NCBI RefSeq assembly: GCF_000346465.2
Contig: NC_034010.1
Coordinates: forward strand, 29,614,787-29,678,786
Direction of reading: 5' to 3'
Source of the DNA: Prunus persica
Taxonomy: Eukaryota; Streptophyta; Magnoliopsida; Rosales; Rosaceae
Length of the DNA: 64,000 nt
This document shows positions 1 through 11,200 of the stretch, piece by piece. Each line of letters opens with the position of its first letter. Position 1 is the first letter of the stretch. The notes under the pieces are model-generated. The model had not been told where the DNA came from and did not search any database. It worked only from the letters and a program-made list of their open reading frames with translations. Made by a program: the position numbers and the translations under genes.

Positions 1-3000
1 GCACACCCAACTGAGCAAGTAGCTTGGCAGCCAGAGATTTCATGTCACTATTTTTCTTCTGAGTAATGTCCACCAATGCCATGCGGGCTGAAGCTCCATA
101 TTTAAGAAACAACTCATTTACTTGAAAAATCCTTTCTAAAGCCATGAGAGATTTTCCTTGCAACCTAGCAGATTGTGAACTAAGCAACTTTACAATCGGA
201 ACGACGGCCTTTGCTTCATCAAGCACCTTGCCTCCTTGCCCTTGTTCTTGGTCATCAATGAGTGTCAAAAGTGCATCAAGAGAAGCTTCGCAGGCTCCCA
301 CATCTGCCTCCCCAAGCAATCTCACAAGGTGTTCCAGAGCATTGGCCTTTACTATGCAGAATGAAGATTCAACTGTGCAAATGCCTAGGTGTGCAGGGCA
401 GCCAGATTCAGGTGCAGACAAGCAGCACAGGCAAAACCCAGGCTTCTTTATTGGCTTGCTCAAGCTTTTGGAACTTTGTGATAGCTGTTTAAGTGAAATA
501 GCAGCATTTTGTTTGGTCAAAGCAGTTCCAGAAGCCAGTAGCTGTACCAGCACTGGGATAATACCGGCTTCAGCTACTTTTCTCTGCCATTCCTGATTTG
601 TTGGAACTGTGAAACGGCATAGAGCTCCAACAGCATTCTCTATTACCTGCCTTCGATACGACGCGTCTCTATTTCCATCACTTAGACAACTGCAGATGAT
701 TTGAAGTGCCTCAGCATCCAGAAGCAACCCGGTCATCTCCGGGTCCTTGGGAAGATTAGCAATAATACCCATCGCAGCAGCTATTTCCCCCACATCACTG
801 GAACTTGTTATAATCCTTAGCAGCGCCTCAATGCACCTTTGACTTACATGCTCCAAAAATGTGCTGTCATCACCGCCGTCTTCTGTCAAGCAAAAGAACA
901 ACTTCATGGCGTTTGCCCTAACAGCAGGGTTATCAGCCTCACATAACTGAACTAATACTTGGACAGCAGAGAGCTGTGAATCACATGAAACATCAAAGTG
1001 GCTGTTAGTATATACAGAACAGAATCACACGCCAAAAGAACAGAAACTTTAAGACTAACAAAGACGTGAAACTACTTTAAACATCACAGTGGCAGTTATA
1101 TATACAGAATCACATGAAACTACTGTCCAACAAAAACCTGCAATATCATGAACACTCTTGTACCACCAATATTGTTAGGATGGTTACCTGTCTCAACTTT
1201 CGTCTGATGTCTGAACCAGAAGAAGATTGGCACATTGCATGGAAGGTTTTGAGAATGCTTCTTTGTATGTCAGGTCCTGTTAAAGATATTAGGGAAAAGA
1301 GCTTAAAAATTTCTTCTTCGGAGTCTAACAAAGAGACCTGCTCCCGAGCGGCTTCTTCAGTGGTGGTCGATATGGCAAGGTGCATAATTGTCTCAGCTAC
1401 CTGTTCACGCAAGGTTGGTGATAATAAACTATGACAATACAGAAGTTCAAATAGTGGTCCAACTGCGCCTTCTCTAATCATCTGCAGGCCATTTTGTGGT
1501 AATTTGGAGAGGTGAAGAAGAGCTTTGACGCCCACTTTCCTCTTTTCTAAATCACTATGTGAAAGCAGTTGAAGAAGCGGTCCTAGTGCCCCATCTTTAA
1601 CTATGGACAGTTTGTTGTGGTCAGTCAGTTCAATTTCCGACAAAGTTCCAGCCATAAGCACTTTAACATCTTGTGGTCCTGCATCAAGTTTAAGTTGTTA
1701 CTGCACACAATCTACAAGAAGGTATTATGAGATAATAATGGCACAGGATTTGATGGTGACTAAATCTTGTGCATGCTCCAAAGTATCAAAGAACCCGACT
1801 TTCGAGCATACCTGAAGAAAGAAGCTTCAACAGAGGTTTAAAATAATTCGCTTTCGCCATATGTATAACATTCTGATCATCGAAAGACAGATTTTCTAGA
1901 AGCACGTTCACATCTCTGATGACTTCATTATCTTCATTACTTAACATTGTTACTAGGAGAAGTATGCATCCCTGAACATTTCCCATTAAATCTCGTGCAG
2001 CCCTACTTTTAGATAGTTCCAGTAACAACTGCAATGCTAACTTTCTTTCCCCAATATGGCGTGCAAGTGAGTGGACAATGGATTCCAGTGCATTATCCAC
2101 TTTTATGATTCTTCCCTGTTAAAAATAAAATGAACTGTATGAATATTCGGAATTCGGAAATGCCAATTCTAGGCTCTACTAAGAAACTATTACCCTTGTG
2201 TCTTAAAATTGTATATATGGAAGTCATGTTATCTCCATTGGTAGAAATACCATACACGATAAGCATTAGTATTAACACTACAGAAAGAAGCTTTCCAGAG
2301 AATGCAGATTAATCTGTTTAGCTGCATCAATGATAACATAACATGACATTGGAAGGTACCTTAGTTTCTTCACCATCTTTTGCAAGGATTGAGAGGATGG
2401 CAAGAGCATGCTTTCTTATTTCTCGGTTTTTTGAAAGAAGAAGTCTAACAAGGACAGGAATGTAGTCCTCCCGTGTCACCCATTCTCGGTGCAACTCTTT
2501 TTCTGTGCACAGATTCTGTAGCTTGTCTAACGATTGAAGCACTTCTTGCTCTTCATTTGACTGGAGTTTGGGTTTAATAGAGGTAATCATAAAGATGGTT
2601 TTCCTATCTTTCCATTCTTCAATTGATCGCTTTAGTGCTTTGTTGGGAAGTAGAACTGAAGTGTCCAAGGGAATATCAGTCACAGGACAGTGATTCTTAC
2701 CTTCTGCAAACCACTCCTCTATCACACTTCTCTCAAATGTGCAATGAGAGGAAACTTCCACAGGATCCACCATGATCTCACGAGTGACGGGACAAAAAAA
2801 TTGGTCAAAAGGTTCTAATGGTAGCCTACCCACAGAATTTCTCTTTTCAAAATAATCATTCTCTTTGTCCTCAGCAGATGTAGTGGCATTAGCCTTCTGA
2901 AGCAATGCTAATATCTGTTCCATATGCAAATTTTCTTCCAGGTCTTTTCTGGTATTGGTATCGTCTAATTCGCGTTTGAACTCCTCAAACTCCTTTTCCC

Positions 3001-3592
3001 ATGCAGACTGGTCATTAGAGATCCCAAGAGCCTCAGCAATATGAACAAGCAAATTGTTTGCATAGGATCGATCAGCATTCTGCTCTTGTATGCCTAGCTC
3101 AAATTTTGCCAAAATCTCCTCCTCTTCCACAGTTGCTCGATATTCGCCATCCAACATATTCTTGAACATCTTGCTAATCTGGCTATTTATACCAGATGAA
3201 ACATCCAAAGATGCTAGTGGGATTAGACCAAGAGCTCTGCCAATCTCTTTTGTACAGCTCTCTAGGGACTCAACAATCTTCCGGCAATTGATTAAGAGAT
3301 AAACTTTATTTCTTTTGCTGCAATCTAGAGCTAGCTGCTTAGCAACATCAACCTCTCGGTTGAGAATCTTCAGAGCATTGGTTAAGCTTTCTGAACACTC
3401 AATGTTTTGCTTTGACAACTCTTTCAAAATAGAAGAGGTCTTCTCCAAGTACCTTGAGAATACTTTGAAATTTTCTTTCTGAATGAGGACTTCCTTGGCT
3501 GCATGTATAGTATCAGACATGGCAAGGAATGTCTCAGAGAGTAATTCAGACACTGGAACCAAGGAGGCACTAACAGCAATATCCTTCGCCAT
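1..3592 (-). CDS. U-box/ARM-repeat E3 ubiquitin ligase, PUB42/43/44 (SAUL1) type, 3' end cut by window
   Basis: Four coding exons read on the minus strand: 3592-2360, 2115-1812, 1678-1188 and 973 to the window edge, all with GT-AG junctions and consistent phase (0, 1, 0). About 1,000 residues are present. The last readable ones (AKLLAQLGV) match the extreme C-terminus of this family as I remember it, so only a few codons should be missing. Residues 1-240 form a helical N-terminal region. The U-box is at about 260-333 (FFCPVTREIMVDPVEV, then HCPVTDIPL, ending SIEEWKDR). The rest is armadillo-like helical repeats. U-box proteins recruit a ubiquitin-charged E2 and ubiquitinate substrates. Arabidopsis PUB44/SAUL1 restrains premature senescence and acts in immunity at the plasma membrane. 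The N-terminal extension makes this closer in layout to the longer PUB42 than to SAUL1. Substrate unknown. Confidence 0.9.
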
Positions 3593-6500
3593 CTCTGTAT
3601 GAGAGAAGATAGACCCTCAGCTCTGACTGGCCCAAATCTCAATTTTCAACCACAAAGGGGAAGAACCCTCATCACTTTGCTGGCAACTGCAGTCTGCATC
3701 TGAAAACCAGCATTGAGATCATATTGGTTTTTAATACAACTACCATTTTTTGTTTGTTACAAAGGTAGATTTCTTTCTCTCTTACTTTTTTTCTCCTTTG
3801 AAAAAAGGTACCAAAAATGTGTTCTTTTTAATATAGAAAAAAGTATACCAAGAACATAGCAGCAACAAGATAGCGATCCTCATATTCAACATTAATTTCT
3901 ACTTATAAATTACATAATCCAACATAGTAAGCCAAAGAAACCCAGGAAGATATACTTCATTAGCTTCATATCAAAAAAATTGAGTTTCTTCTATCGTCCT
4001 TAGTTGTTTCATGGCAACCAACCCAAGTATACCATGCATCTTTTTTACAGCTTATGAACTCAATCGTTCACATTGAGAGCAGTGCCAGCTTCAAAAACTG
4101 GTCAATCCCATTACAGACAAGATGATTGAGCTTGAAATACTTACTGAATTTTAACTAAACTGATGTGCTCACGAGTCATGTTATGCTCCAGTTAGTAGTT
4201 GAGACAATACTGTCCTGTATGCAAAGTTCCATTTCCTTTTTCTGTTTCCCTCACTTTCTCAACAACCAAACAGAAATAACAATGGTTCTCAATCAAATGA
4301 AAAGAAAAATAAAAGATAGAGAGAGATGGAGAGATAACCTGAAATCATGAGTCAACAAATGTCTATATACCTTGGTTGGTTGATATTCCAGATAACAAGC
4401 AAAGCCAAACCAGAAAAACACAATGCTTTCAAGAGCTTCTGTTACGAAGCAATTCTCTCTCACTTTCATGGAGTCTTTCTCTGAACCCAGAAAACGAAAG
4501 AACGACTTCTATAATTAGTTAATAAATTTTTTAATATTTTTTCTTTTGGACTGCCTAATGTTTTCCAAGCAGCTTAACGTCGAGCTGGACATGATAGCTG
4601 ACAACCAAGTCAACGCTGTTTACTCTTAAGTGCTCCGCCTCAACATGGTCAATCATATGTGCCTAGGAGGAGGAGGGCTATACAGATTTTGCCACGTCAT
4701 CGTGATCGTAGTTTCCACTTCACCTTGGTGCCTACGTTGCGGATTTTGGGTCGCTAGTGTAAATAAATGCGGTAGACTTGTGGTCCATTGGATTGCGCGT
4801 CTTATGTCCTACATAATCTCCTTAATTTCTGATTTTTTGACCACAAAGAAAAGTAAGAAGGGAAAAAGAATACTCTTCTTGAAACTTCTTCGAACTTTAA
4901 TGAGTGGGTAAAATACAATTAGAAAAAAATCATAAGGTTTGGTGTGGTTGATAAATTGTTACTTTCAGTTAGTAAGTTATTTGGTGTCTTAATAGCAGGA
5001 GTTCAAAATATATTGAAAGTACTGTGTGGCTAGGGACAAACCGAACTCTGTATGAGACCTTACGGTATTTACAAAAAAAAATTACAATTAGAAAGGAAAA
5101 GCTTCCTTGACTTCGTAGTTCGTAGAGCAGACATGACCGTTAGTACACACAAGTGAGCGACGCTAACGTAATTCAACTTCTTTTAGTGAGTTATTGCGCA
5201 ATTCAATAAGAGAAACTCACATGATTGGATTTGGATTGCACTATCATCTTAGTCCAATGGGCTTTTTCTAATTTAAGATTTTGAAATGGGCCAGCTGACT
5301 TAATTAAGCTTTTTATTTATGCCCACCCTTTAATTCGGAAGAACATAAATGAGATGAGTTACCCTTTTGGCAAGTTTCCTTGTTCAGATTGTGGAAAATA
5401 GTAATACATTGTTTTTCTGTTTGTTTTCCTCTGAATGTCGTGGAACTTTCCTGGCCGAAAAGAGATAGAAGAAAATAATTCATTTGAAGTTTGCCGTCTA
5501 CCAAAAAAGTAGCTAGTTTGACTGAAAGCTTGCAACGCTGACAAGAGGAACTGCTAGTTGCTCTTGCAAGGTAAGACGCAGATTAATATATAAAAAACGC
5601 AACAGCTTGGGAAGCTGAATTGATTATTGTTATAATAGGAACATGAACTATTCTGTCAGCTGCACTTAATTCTTCAGCTACTATATCTGTTAAAGATCAG
5701 CTATAAATAATGAAATAAACATTCAAAATCTCTAACAGGGATGAAGAAGAAAGAAAACCAGAAGGATGTGATGGCATGAAATGAAAGTGAATAATTTTGA
5801 CTTTCTGCAACTGCAAGCGCATATATAATTTTTGAAGGGGTGTCAGTTCACCGGTTCGATCGAGACCTTAAATATTTTTTGCTAATAAAGAAATTCAAGG
5901 GCGCATGAATTCCGATCTACGTAGGTATAAAATAACAAGCTTGTTTAAAGAAAATAATAATAATACACGCATGATTCAAGGGCGGCTAAATGGGGAATTA
6001 TTATAGTTGGATAACGCATGTTTTCTCTGTTACTTTTAGGTCCGTCTGGTCGGGCCAATGACCTCTCTGCTACATGGTCAAAATTATACTTTATATATAT
6101 ACTGGGCACATAGAAAATGAATCCCATCAATCATATATCCGAACCACCCAGTTTGATATATACTCTGACTATTTTATAGGTGAAGCGTGTCAATCTTTGT
6201 ATTCTGTACGAGGTTGCTTGCCATTGCCCAACTTTATGCAAAAGGTAAAGGATTTGTTGATCAATACGGACAGCTAGGTAATTTAGCACAAGTTGATCGA
6301 AGAAAGAAACTAAGGAAAATATGTAAGTTTCTATTCTGGTATGCAAGTTAATGGTTAGAAGCAGGTGTTCGCATCGCAATCATAGCATAGCAACTCTTGA
6401 CTAGGGTGAAATAAACTGATGAGATCCAGAAAAGGAGTGGAAGAGGTGTGTGTGTGTGGTGTGTGCTCTGTGAATGCGTAGCCAGTGAATAATGCGCTTA

Positions 6501-6960
6501 CTTTTATAAATAAATGAAAACAAACCGACACGGCAATCATTATGTAAAGCCAGCACATTAACAAATCTTAGGCAGATGAGATGAGTACTTTGAAAAGCAA
6601 ATGATATAATATGTGTGGATATGAAATCATGGAGGAGAGATGATGATCATAAAAATAAAATAATAAATACCCAATTTGAGTTTGGTAGCAAAGAAGATCA
6701 TCATCATCACCATCATAAATTCCCCATTTGAGAGATCTGCAATTTCCACATTAATTCCCACAAAAACCAGACACACACATATATGCATAGTAAACATGTA
6801 CACATACAAAGACATGAAAGAAAGAAAGAAAGAATAGGTACCCACGAGCACGACGAAGCCTTGAGCCTTGGTGATGGTGTGCCCTTGGCCTTGGTCTTGC
6901 TTTGATGAACTGACAAGGGCAGGCTAGCTAGCTGGGTAGATAGGCAAAGCTATACTGTAC
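3593..6960. other. spacer: 5' region of the U-box gene and AT-rich non-coding DNA
   Basis: No ORF here has recognisable protein content. The first kilobase must contain the promoter and 5' UTR of the minus-strand U-box gene; a 5' UTR intron is possible but I could not fix its borders. The stretch around 6350-6920 would lie in the 3' part of the miR171 primary transcript. Confidence 0.5.
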
Positions 6961-6961
6961 A

Positions 6962-7127
6962 TGCAGACAAGCATACAAGAGTGATATTGATTCGGCTCGT
7001 CATCTTTGTTTGTGATTCGTGAAGTGTGATGGATGGATGGATGGATGAATGGATGGATGGATATATCCAAAAAGTATAAAAGATATGAACCGAACCAATA
7101 TCACACCATGTCTACTTGTGCAGAAAG
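6962..7127 (-). ncRNA. MIR171h: microRNA171 precursor hairpin, miR171h type
   Basis: Read on the minus strand, the sequence folds into a long stem. The 5' arm (about 7107-7083) contains GTGATATTGGTTCGGTTCAT. The 3' arm, starting at 6999 and ending at 6979, begins CGAGCCGAATCAATATCACT. The arms pair over more than 20 bases with only wobble or single mismatches, and pairing extends outward through TGCA/CAAG blocks at 7125-7110 and 6964-6976. As I remember it, the 3' arm equals Medicago miR171h, which cleaves mRNA of the GRAS regulator NSP2 and limits mycorrhizal and rhizobial colonisation. The guide lies on the 3' arm, as usual for this family. The plus strand would also fold, but its candidate guide (TGAACCGAACC...) departs from the family's GAGCCG core, so I chose minus. 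No host gene encloses it. Confidence 0.85.
7027..7071. repeat. TGGA tetranucleotide microsatellite in the miR171 loop
   Basis: About eleven units of TGGA/GGAT, one of them GAAT, lie between the two arms of the miR171h hairpin. They therefore form its terminal loop. Such a tract is likely to vary in length between alleles without touching the stem. Confidence 0.9.
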
Positions 7128-7212
7128 AAACATTAGGGCACACACATAGCCCTTAGACTTTGAGCTGCTGCGCACAGCTGCTTGAATATACAGACATTGT
7201 AGCTTCCACCTC

Positions 7213-7220
7213 TATTTATA
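7213..7220 (-). promoter_or_regulatory. TATA box for the MIR171h primary transcript
   Basis: TATAAATA on the minus strand in a CT/GA-rich setting (CTTCCTATAAATAGAG). It lies 93 bases upstream of the base of the hairpin, which puts transcription start near 7185. This spacing is typical of plant MIR genes and supports the minus-strand reading. A G-box core CACGTG is further upstream at 7470-7475. Confidence 0.6.
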
Positions 7221-8401
7221 GGAAGAAGAGGAGAGGAGTGGAGAGGAGAGGAGAGGAAGCAATTAAATATATTTGTGAATATTATTATAGATTAATAACA
7301 AATTAATTAGGATAAGGAAAGAACATTTTTTTATGATCAAGATTTAAGAATCCCACTACCAATCCAATCCCTTTCATCCTCTCTCCCTCATTAATTTATT
7401 TTATTTTACGCATAACAATAACATAATGGAGGACTAATTCTAGACGTCCTGCTCCTGCTGCACTGCTGGCACGTGATCAATGAAATATATATCAAATATC
7501 GCATGCCACGCCATCAAATGTGTCGTTTGATTTGCACGTCATGGTGACAGCTAAAACGCACCTGATGATCTGGCTGGCTACACCATGCCGATTCCCTTGC
7601 ATATAATCTTGGATGCACATATCCATGATCCATCCATGTCCATCCATGTGTAAGTTACTGTGTTGTGCTGAAGTAAATTATTTACTTATCATTTTATACA
7701 GCATCACATTCTCCTTGGCAAATGTGTATTTTTTTGGTCGGCAAAAAATGGTAATTCAAGCATTAAACTACGTCGTCTGTTATGAGTGGTGGTGGTGGTG
7801 TATTGGTGCTTTTCTTAAAAACAACTAGTTACTTAATTAGAGATTAGACTAGTACGTAGAATCTGTTTACTTTGAAAGAGTGGTCCTTGATTAATTATCA
7901 AGTATAAAATAAAAGGAGTGGTCATCTTTTTGCATTTGGGGAGGGCGGCTGCAACAGAATATTAATCAATCTTGGCGCTGCGCATGCATGAGCTATACAC
8001 ACAACTCTAATTAGCTGTTGACTTGCAACAGCTTTATCGTAGCAGAATAATAATCCGCCCTATACTTGTATGATACATCTCTATATCTTCTTCAAACTAT
8101 ATTTGCACGCAATATTTCAATGAAGCACCTGCAGCAACAAGAATATTATCCTTTATATATCACTCGATCCAGGTCATTATCCATCCACCAAAATCCATCA
8201 ACTTCATGTGTGTGACTGGAATATTGTTTGACATTTCCAAGATATAGAACATATACCAGACCATCATCGATAAACCACTTAGAAATGTCAGTCTCGTTTC
8301 TATTAGAGAGATGCAATGACATTATACCATAAGTTGTGTTACCGTTGTAAGCATGTTACGCCTGCATCTCATTCACTGGACGCCTGATATTAGCAAAATT
8401 C
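7221..8401. other. spacer upstream of MIR171h
   Basis: AT-rich DNA between the MIR171h TATA box and the LTR element. It probably holds the microRNA promoter. I see no coding region in it. Confidence 0.5.
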
Positions 8402-8406
8402 ATAGT

Positions 8407-8592
8407 TGTTGTAAATAATAAGGTGGAGCCCACCTCCAATTGGAAGAGGCTTTGCCTACAAAAGGGTTCACACCCTTCCTTTGTAAACACAGATAGAAAT
8501 GAGAAGAGAACAAACATTCAATGAAGAGAAATCAGTTTCTATACTTTCTTTATATCTCAATTCTCTCTACAATTTCTTCTAGATTTATAACA
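8407..8592 (+). repeat. 5' LTR of the retrotransposon
   Basis: A 186-bp direct repeat matching 15381-15566 except at three positions. It is short for a plant LTR and contains TTTATATCTC-like sequence near its end. Target duplication ATAGT immediately precedes it. Confidence 0.95.
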
Positions 8593-8608
8593 CGTTATCA
8601 GCACGAAT
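8593..8608 (+). other. primer-binding-site-like motif after the 5' LTR
   Basis: CGTTATCAGCACGA directly follows the LTR. From memory, ATCAGCACG-type motifs are common at this place in plant Copia elements. I do not assign the tRNA primer. Confidence 0.6.
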
Positions 8609-8667
8609 TCGCTTTAACAATACCAGTTGAATTCTCTGATGAAACCCAGATCTTTTATCATTTTTCA

Positions 8668-8790
8668 CCTTGATCCTTTGTCGAAACCTTGGCCGGGGAC
8701 TTGCTCGATTTTTTCTTGCCACTGGCTTTTTCCTTGACATCCTTCTGGCTTTCTTTTTCAGTCTTTTGTTTCTTTGCAGATCACTCATTC
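8668..8790 (-). pseudogene. possible captured gene tail, lysine-rich (antisense inside the element)
   Basis: One minus-strand frame stays open for about 41 codons and reads as a Lys/Ser-rich tail (pieces such as ASGKKKSSKSPAKVSTKD) ending at a stop. Low-complexity tails like this occur at the C-termini of nuclear, chromatin-associated proteins. Chance cannot be excluded because lysine runs arise easily from AAG/AAA-rich DNA. No parent gene identified. Confidence 0.25.
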
Positions 8791-8984
8791 GCTGCCTTAG
8801 AAACCAAAACTCATCCATATAACAACTCACTGTTTGCTACATATACCACAATCTCTCTCTTCCAATATAGCTACTTATTGCAGTTCTGTTGTCTTCTGTT
8901 CAACCTGATTTCTTAATTAATCATTACAAAAATTAAGCAGCAACAAGAAGAACAAGAACAAGAACAAAAAAAAAAAAAAATTTG

Positions 8985-9245
8985 ATGGGGAGGTCACCTT
9001 GCTGTGAGAAAGCTCACACCAACAAAGGCGCTTGGACCAAAGAAGAAGACCAGCGCCTCATCGATTACATCCGCGTCCATGGCAAAGGCTGCTGGCGCTC
9101 CCTCCCCAAAGCCGCTGGGTTGCTTAGGTGCGGCAAGAGCTGTAGGCTGAGATGGATAAACTACCTTCGCCCTGACCTCAAGCGTGGAAATTTCACAGAA
9201 TAAGAAGATGAGCTCATCATCAAGCTCCATAGCTTACTTGGAAAA
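8985..9245 (+). pseudogene. truncated R2R3-MYB copy carried by the retrotransposon
   Basis: From the ATG at 8985 the frame reads [20 protein letters not shown], then a full R2 repeat with its tryptophans ([21 protein letters not shown]) and the start of R3 ([10 protein letters not shown]). A stop TAA at 9201-9203 replaces the Glu codon expected in TEEEDE. Homology continues in the same frame (EDELIIKLHSLLG) to about 9245 and then ends near the place where the second MYB intron usually falls. There is no intron between KAAG and LLRCGKSC, where most R2R3-MYB genes have their first one, which fits capture from a spliced transcript; some MYBs do lack it naturally. The family context suggests a repressor or phenylpropanoid-type MYB, but the C-terminus that would decide this is missing. 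The block is much GC-richer than the rest of the element. Confidence 0.85.
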
Positions 9246-9740
9246 GCTCCTCTGAAACTCTGAAACGACGCCCACAGTCACAAGTCATCGAGGCCTTCGA
9301 AGATCACCTGGCCAATAGCGAGAAGACAAAGAAGAACAGCGGCAGAGGCAAGAGAAGAGACAAGCTGAGCCGCCGCGAGGCCCCCAAACCGGTCGATGTT
9401 GCTACCCAAGATTCTATCCTTCTGGAAGAGAACGACCAAGTTTCACATGAGCTTGCCGTTGAAAGTTCTACTTTTGCTCTGTGTTTTCTTGGGCTCTGTG
9501 GCCTCAGTGGAGAGAGATCTTCCCCAAGATGGATAGTTTGGAACATCACCAAGCAATTCGCCATGCTGTATCGGAGCTGGGAGTTGATCTCTCCGCACTG
9601 AGAGCAAACACAAACACTAGACCTCGGAATTGGGTACCTGCTAGGGTCAACGATCATGTGGCACTCATAACAGACAGAGAATAAAACAGTGTAAATGCAG
9701 AGGCAACTTTGACAGACCCATGGTGACGGCCACGACCGAA
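9246..9740 (+). other. GC-rich block after the MYB fragment, origin unknown
   Basis: The high GC content of the MYB segment continues to about 9740 and then stops abruptly at AT-rich DNA. Both strands have open frames here, for example a plus frame running from 9255 past 9590. I recognise no protein family. It is probably more captured genic sequence, rearranged. Confidence 0.4.
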
Positions 9741-10124
9741 ATGATGAGCAGCACCCACCGATAAAGAAAAGCACCCACCGAAATGATGAGATTCCCACCA
9801 TCTTTTCAATTATTATTATTCTATATTATTTAATATTAATATTAATGCATGTGCTAATGGCAGGTCAAATGAAAACACAGTGACAAGCATGATACCTTAC
9901 AGCAAATTAGCACGAAGATGGCCATGCTTCTATAATATATATATATATTATATATGAAAAGTTGATGGTAATATAATATGCTATATCTATTCACTTTTCT
10001 ATTACTAACCACTAACAAAAATGGACCCTTGGTAATACTAAACATATTATCAGTGGGAGACCGTTACTAATACTAACATTTTTCTTATTTTATTCGGTGG
10101 TGGTTTTAACACCATATTTATTTT

Positions 10125-10625
10125 ATTTACTGTATGGTGTAGGTTTATTACCCATACAACAGTATTTATTTAAAAGGGTGGTGCGGGTTTATCGTCCATG
10201 CCTTTACTTTTATTTAAATGTATGGAGCAGAATTAGTACCCATACAAGCACCTTTACTTTATCGCAAATTTGCATTTACTTAAAGTATGATGTGGAATTG
10301 ACCCTCATACTTTATGAAATTACTTTACTGTACATTATTTACTGTATGGTGTAGGTTTATTACCCATACGACAGTATTTATTTAAAAGGGTGGCGCGGGT
10401 TTATCGCCCATACCTTTACTTTTATTTCAAAGTATGGAGCAGAATTAGTGCCCATACAAGCACGTTTACTTTATGAATTTAATTTACCGCACATTTAATT
10501 TTATTTAAGGTATGGTGCGGGATTAACGTCCATACAGCAAACAATTTAATTTATGAATTTATTTTACCGCACATTTACATTTATTTAAAGTATGGTGCGG
10601 GTTTATCGTCCATACCAGTAATTTA
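10125..10625 (+). repeat. array of about nine short hairpin units (GTATGG...CCATAC)
   Basis: About nine units of the form GTATGG, 12-16 bases including GCGGGTTTA or GCAGAATTA, then CCATAC, recur every 45-75 bp. They start near 10133, 10175, 10221, 10288, 10342, 10388, 10431, 10510 and 10589. Each unit can fold on itself. A larger period of about 210 bp is visible, because 10128-10260 and 10337-10470 are near copies. The array lies in the non-coding interior of the element. Confidence 0.8.
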
Positions 10626-10674
10626 TTTACCAGCAATTTATTTTATGGATTAATTGTGCTGTATGATGAGTTTT

Positions 10675-11200
10675 TACAGTATGCAGATCAGGACCAGAAG
10701 TTCCTTGATCCTCATCATAAAATTACATCAGGACTTGAAGATCCTTGATGATGATGTTAATATGAGAGCTGGCAGTCTCTCCGGTACTATATTTGTAAAC
10801 ATGTGATTGGACTTGAGGGTCCTTGATCCCTGACATGTAAATAAGGACCTGGGGTTCCTTAATGATGTAACAGTACTGTATTGGTTCATAACGTCGTACA
10901 CATGGATGATAACTGTATTGGCAAATATACTGTACACATAAATAGTGCCGTATACATGAATAGTGATGTATGCATAAATATTTACCATTTTGGGTAAACT
11001 GTCACTATTCAAAAATGGATGAGCAATTAAATGAGATGCCAGAAGTTCCTCAAGATATGGACAATTATGTAAGGGCTTGAAGTCCAGAAATATGTACAGA
11101 AAATTGTAAAAATGTCCATACCATGAGAACATGTGATTTTGGCTTGAGGTTCAAAATCTAATAGTGTTGAGAACCTGAAGTTCCAACAATTAAATGGACA
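10675..11200 (+). repeat. degenerate repeats with GGACTTGARGRTCCTTGAT-like core
   Basis: Phrases such as GGACCAGAAGTTCCTTGATC, GGACTTGAAGATCCTTGATG, GGACTTGAGGGTCCTTGATC and GGACCTGGGGTTCCTTAATG recur every 50-75 bp. Weaker versions (GGCTTGAAGTCC, GGCTTGAGGTTC, ACCTGAAGTTCC) follow. This is a second, decayed array next to the hairpin array. Confidence 0.6.

Noticed and set aside
9304..9801. 165-codon minus-strand ORF in the retrotransposon
   Set aside because: It is the reverse of a GC-rich captured block, has no recognisable domain, and begins in repeated GCACCCACCGA sequence. Probably a chance frame.
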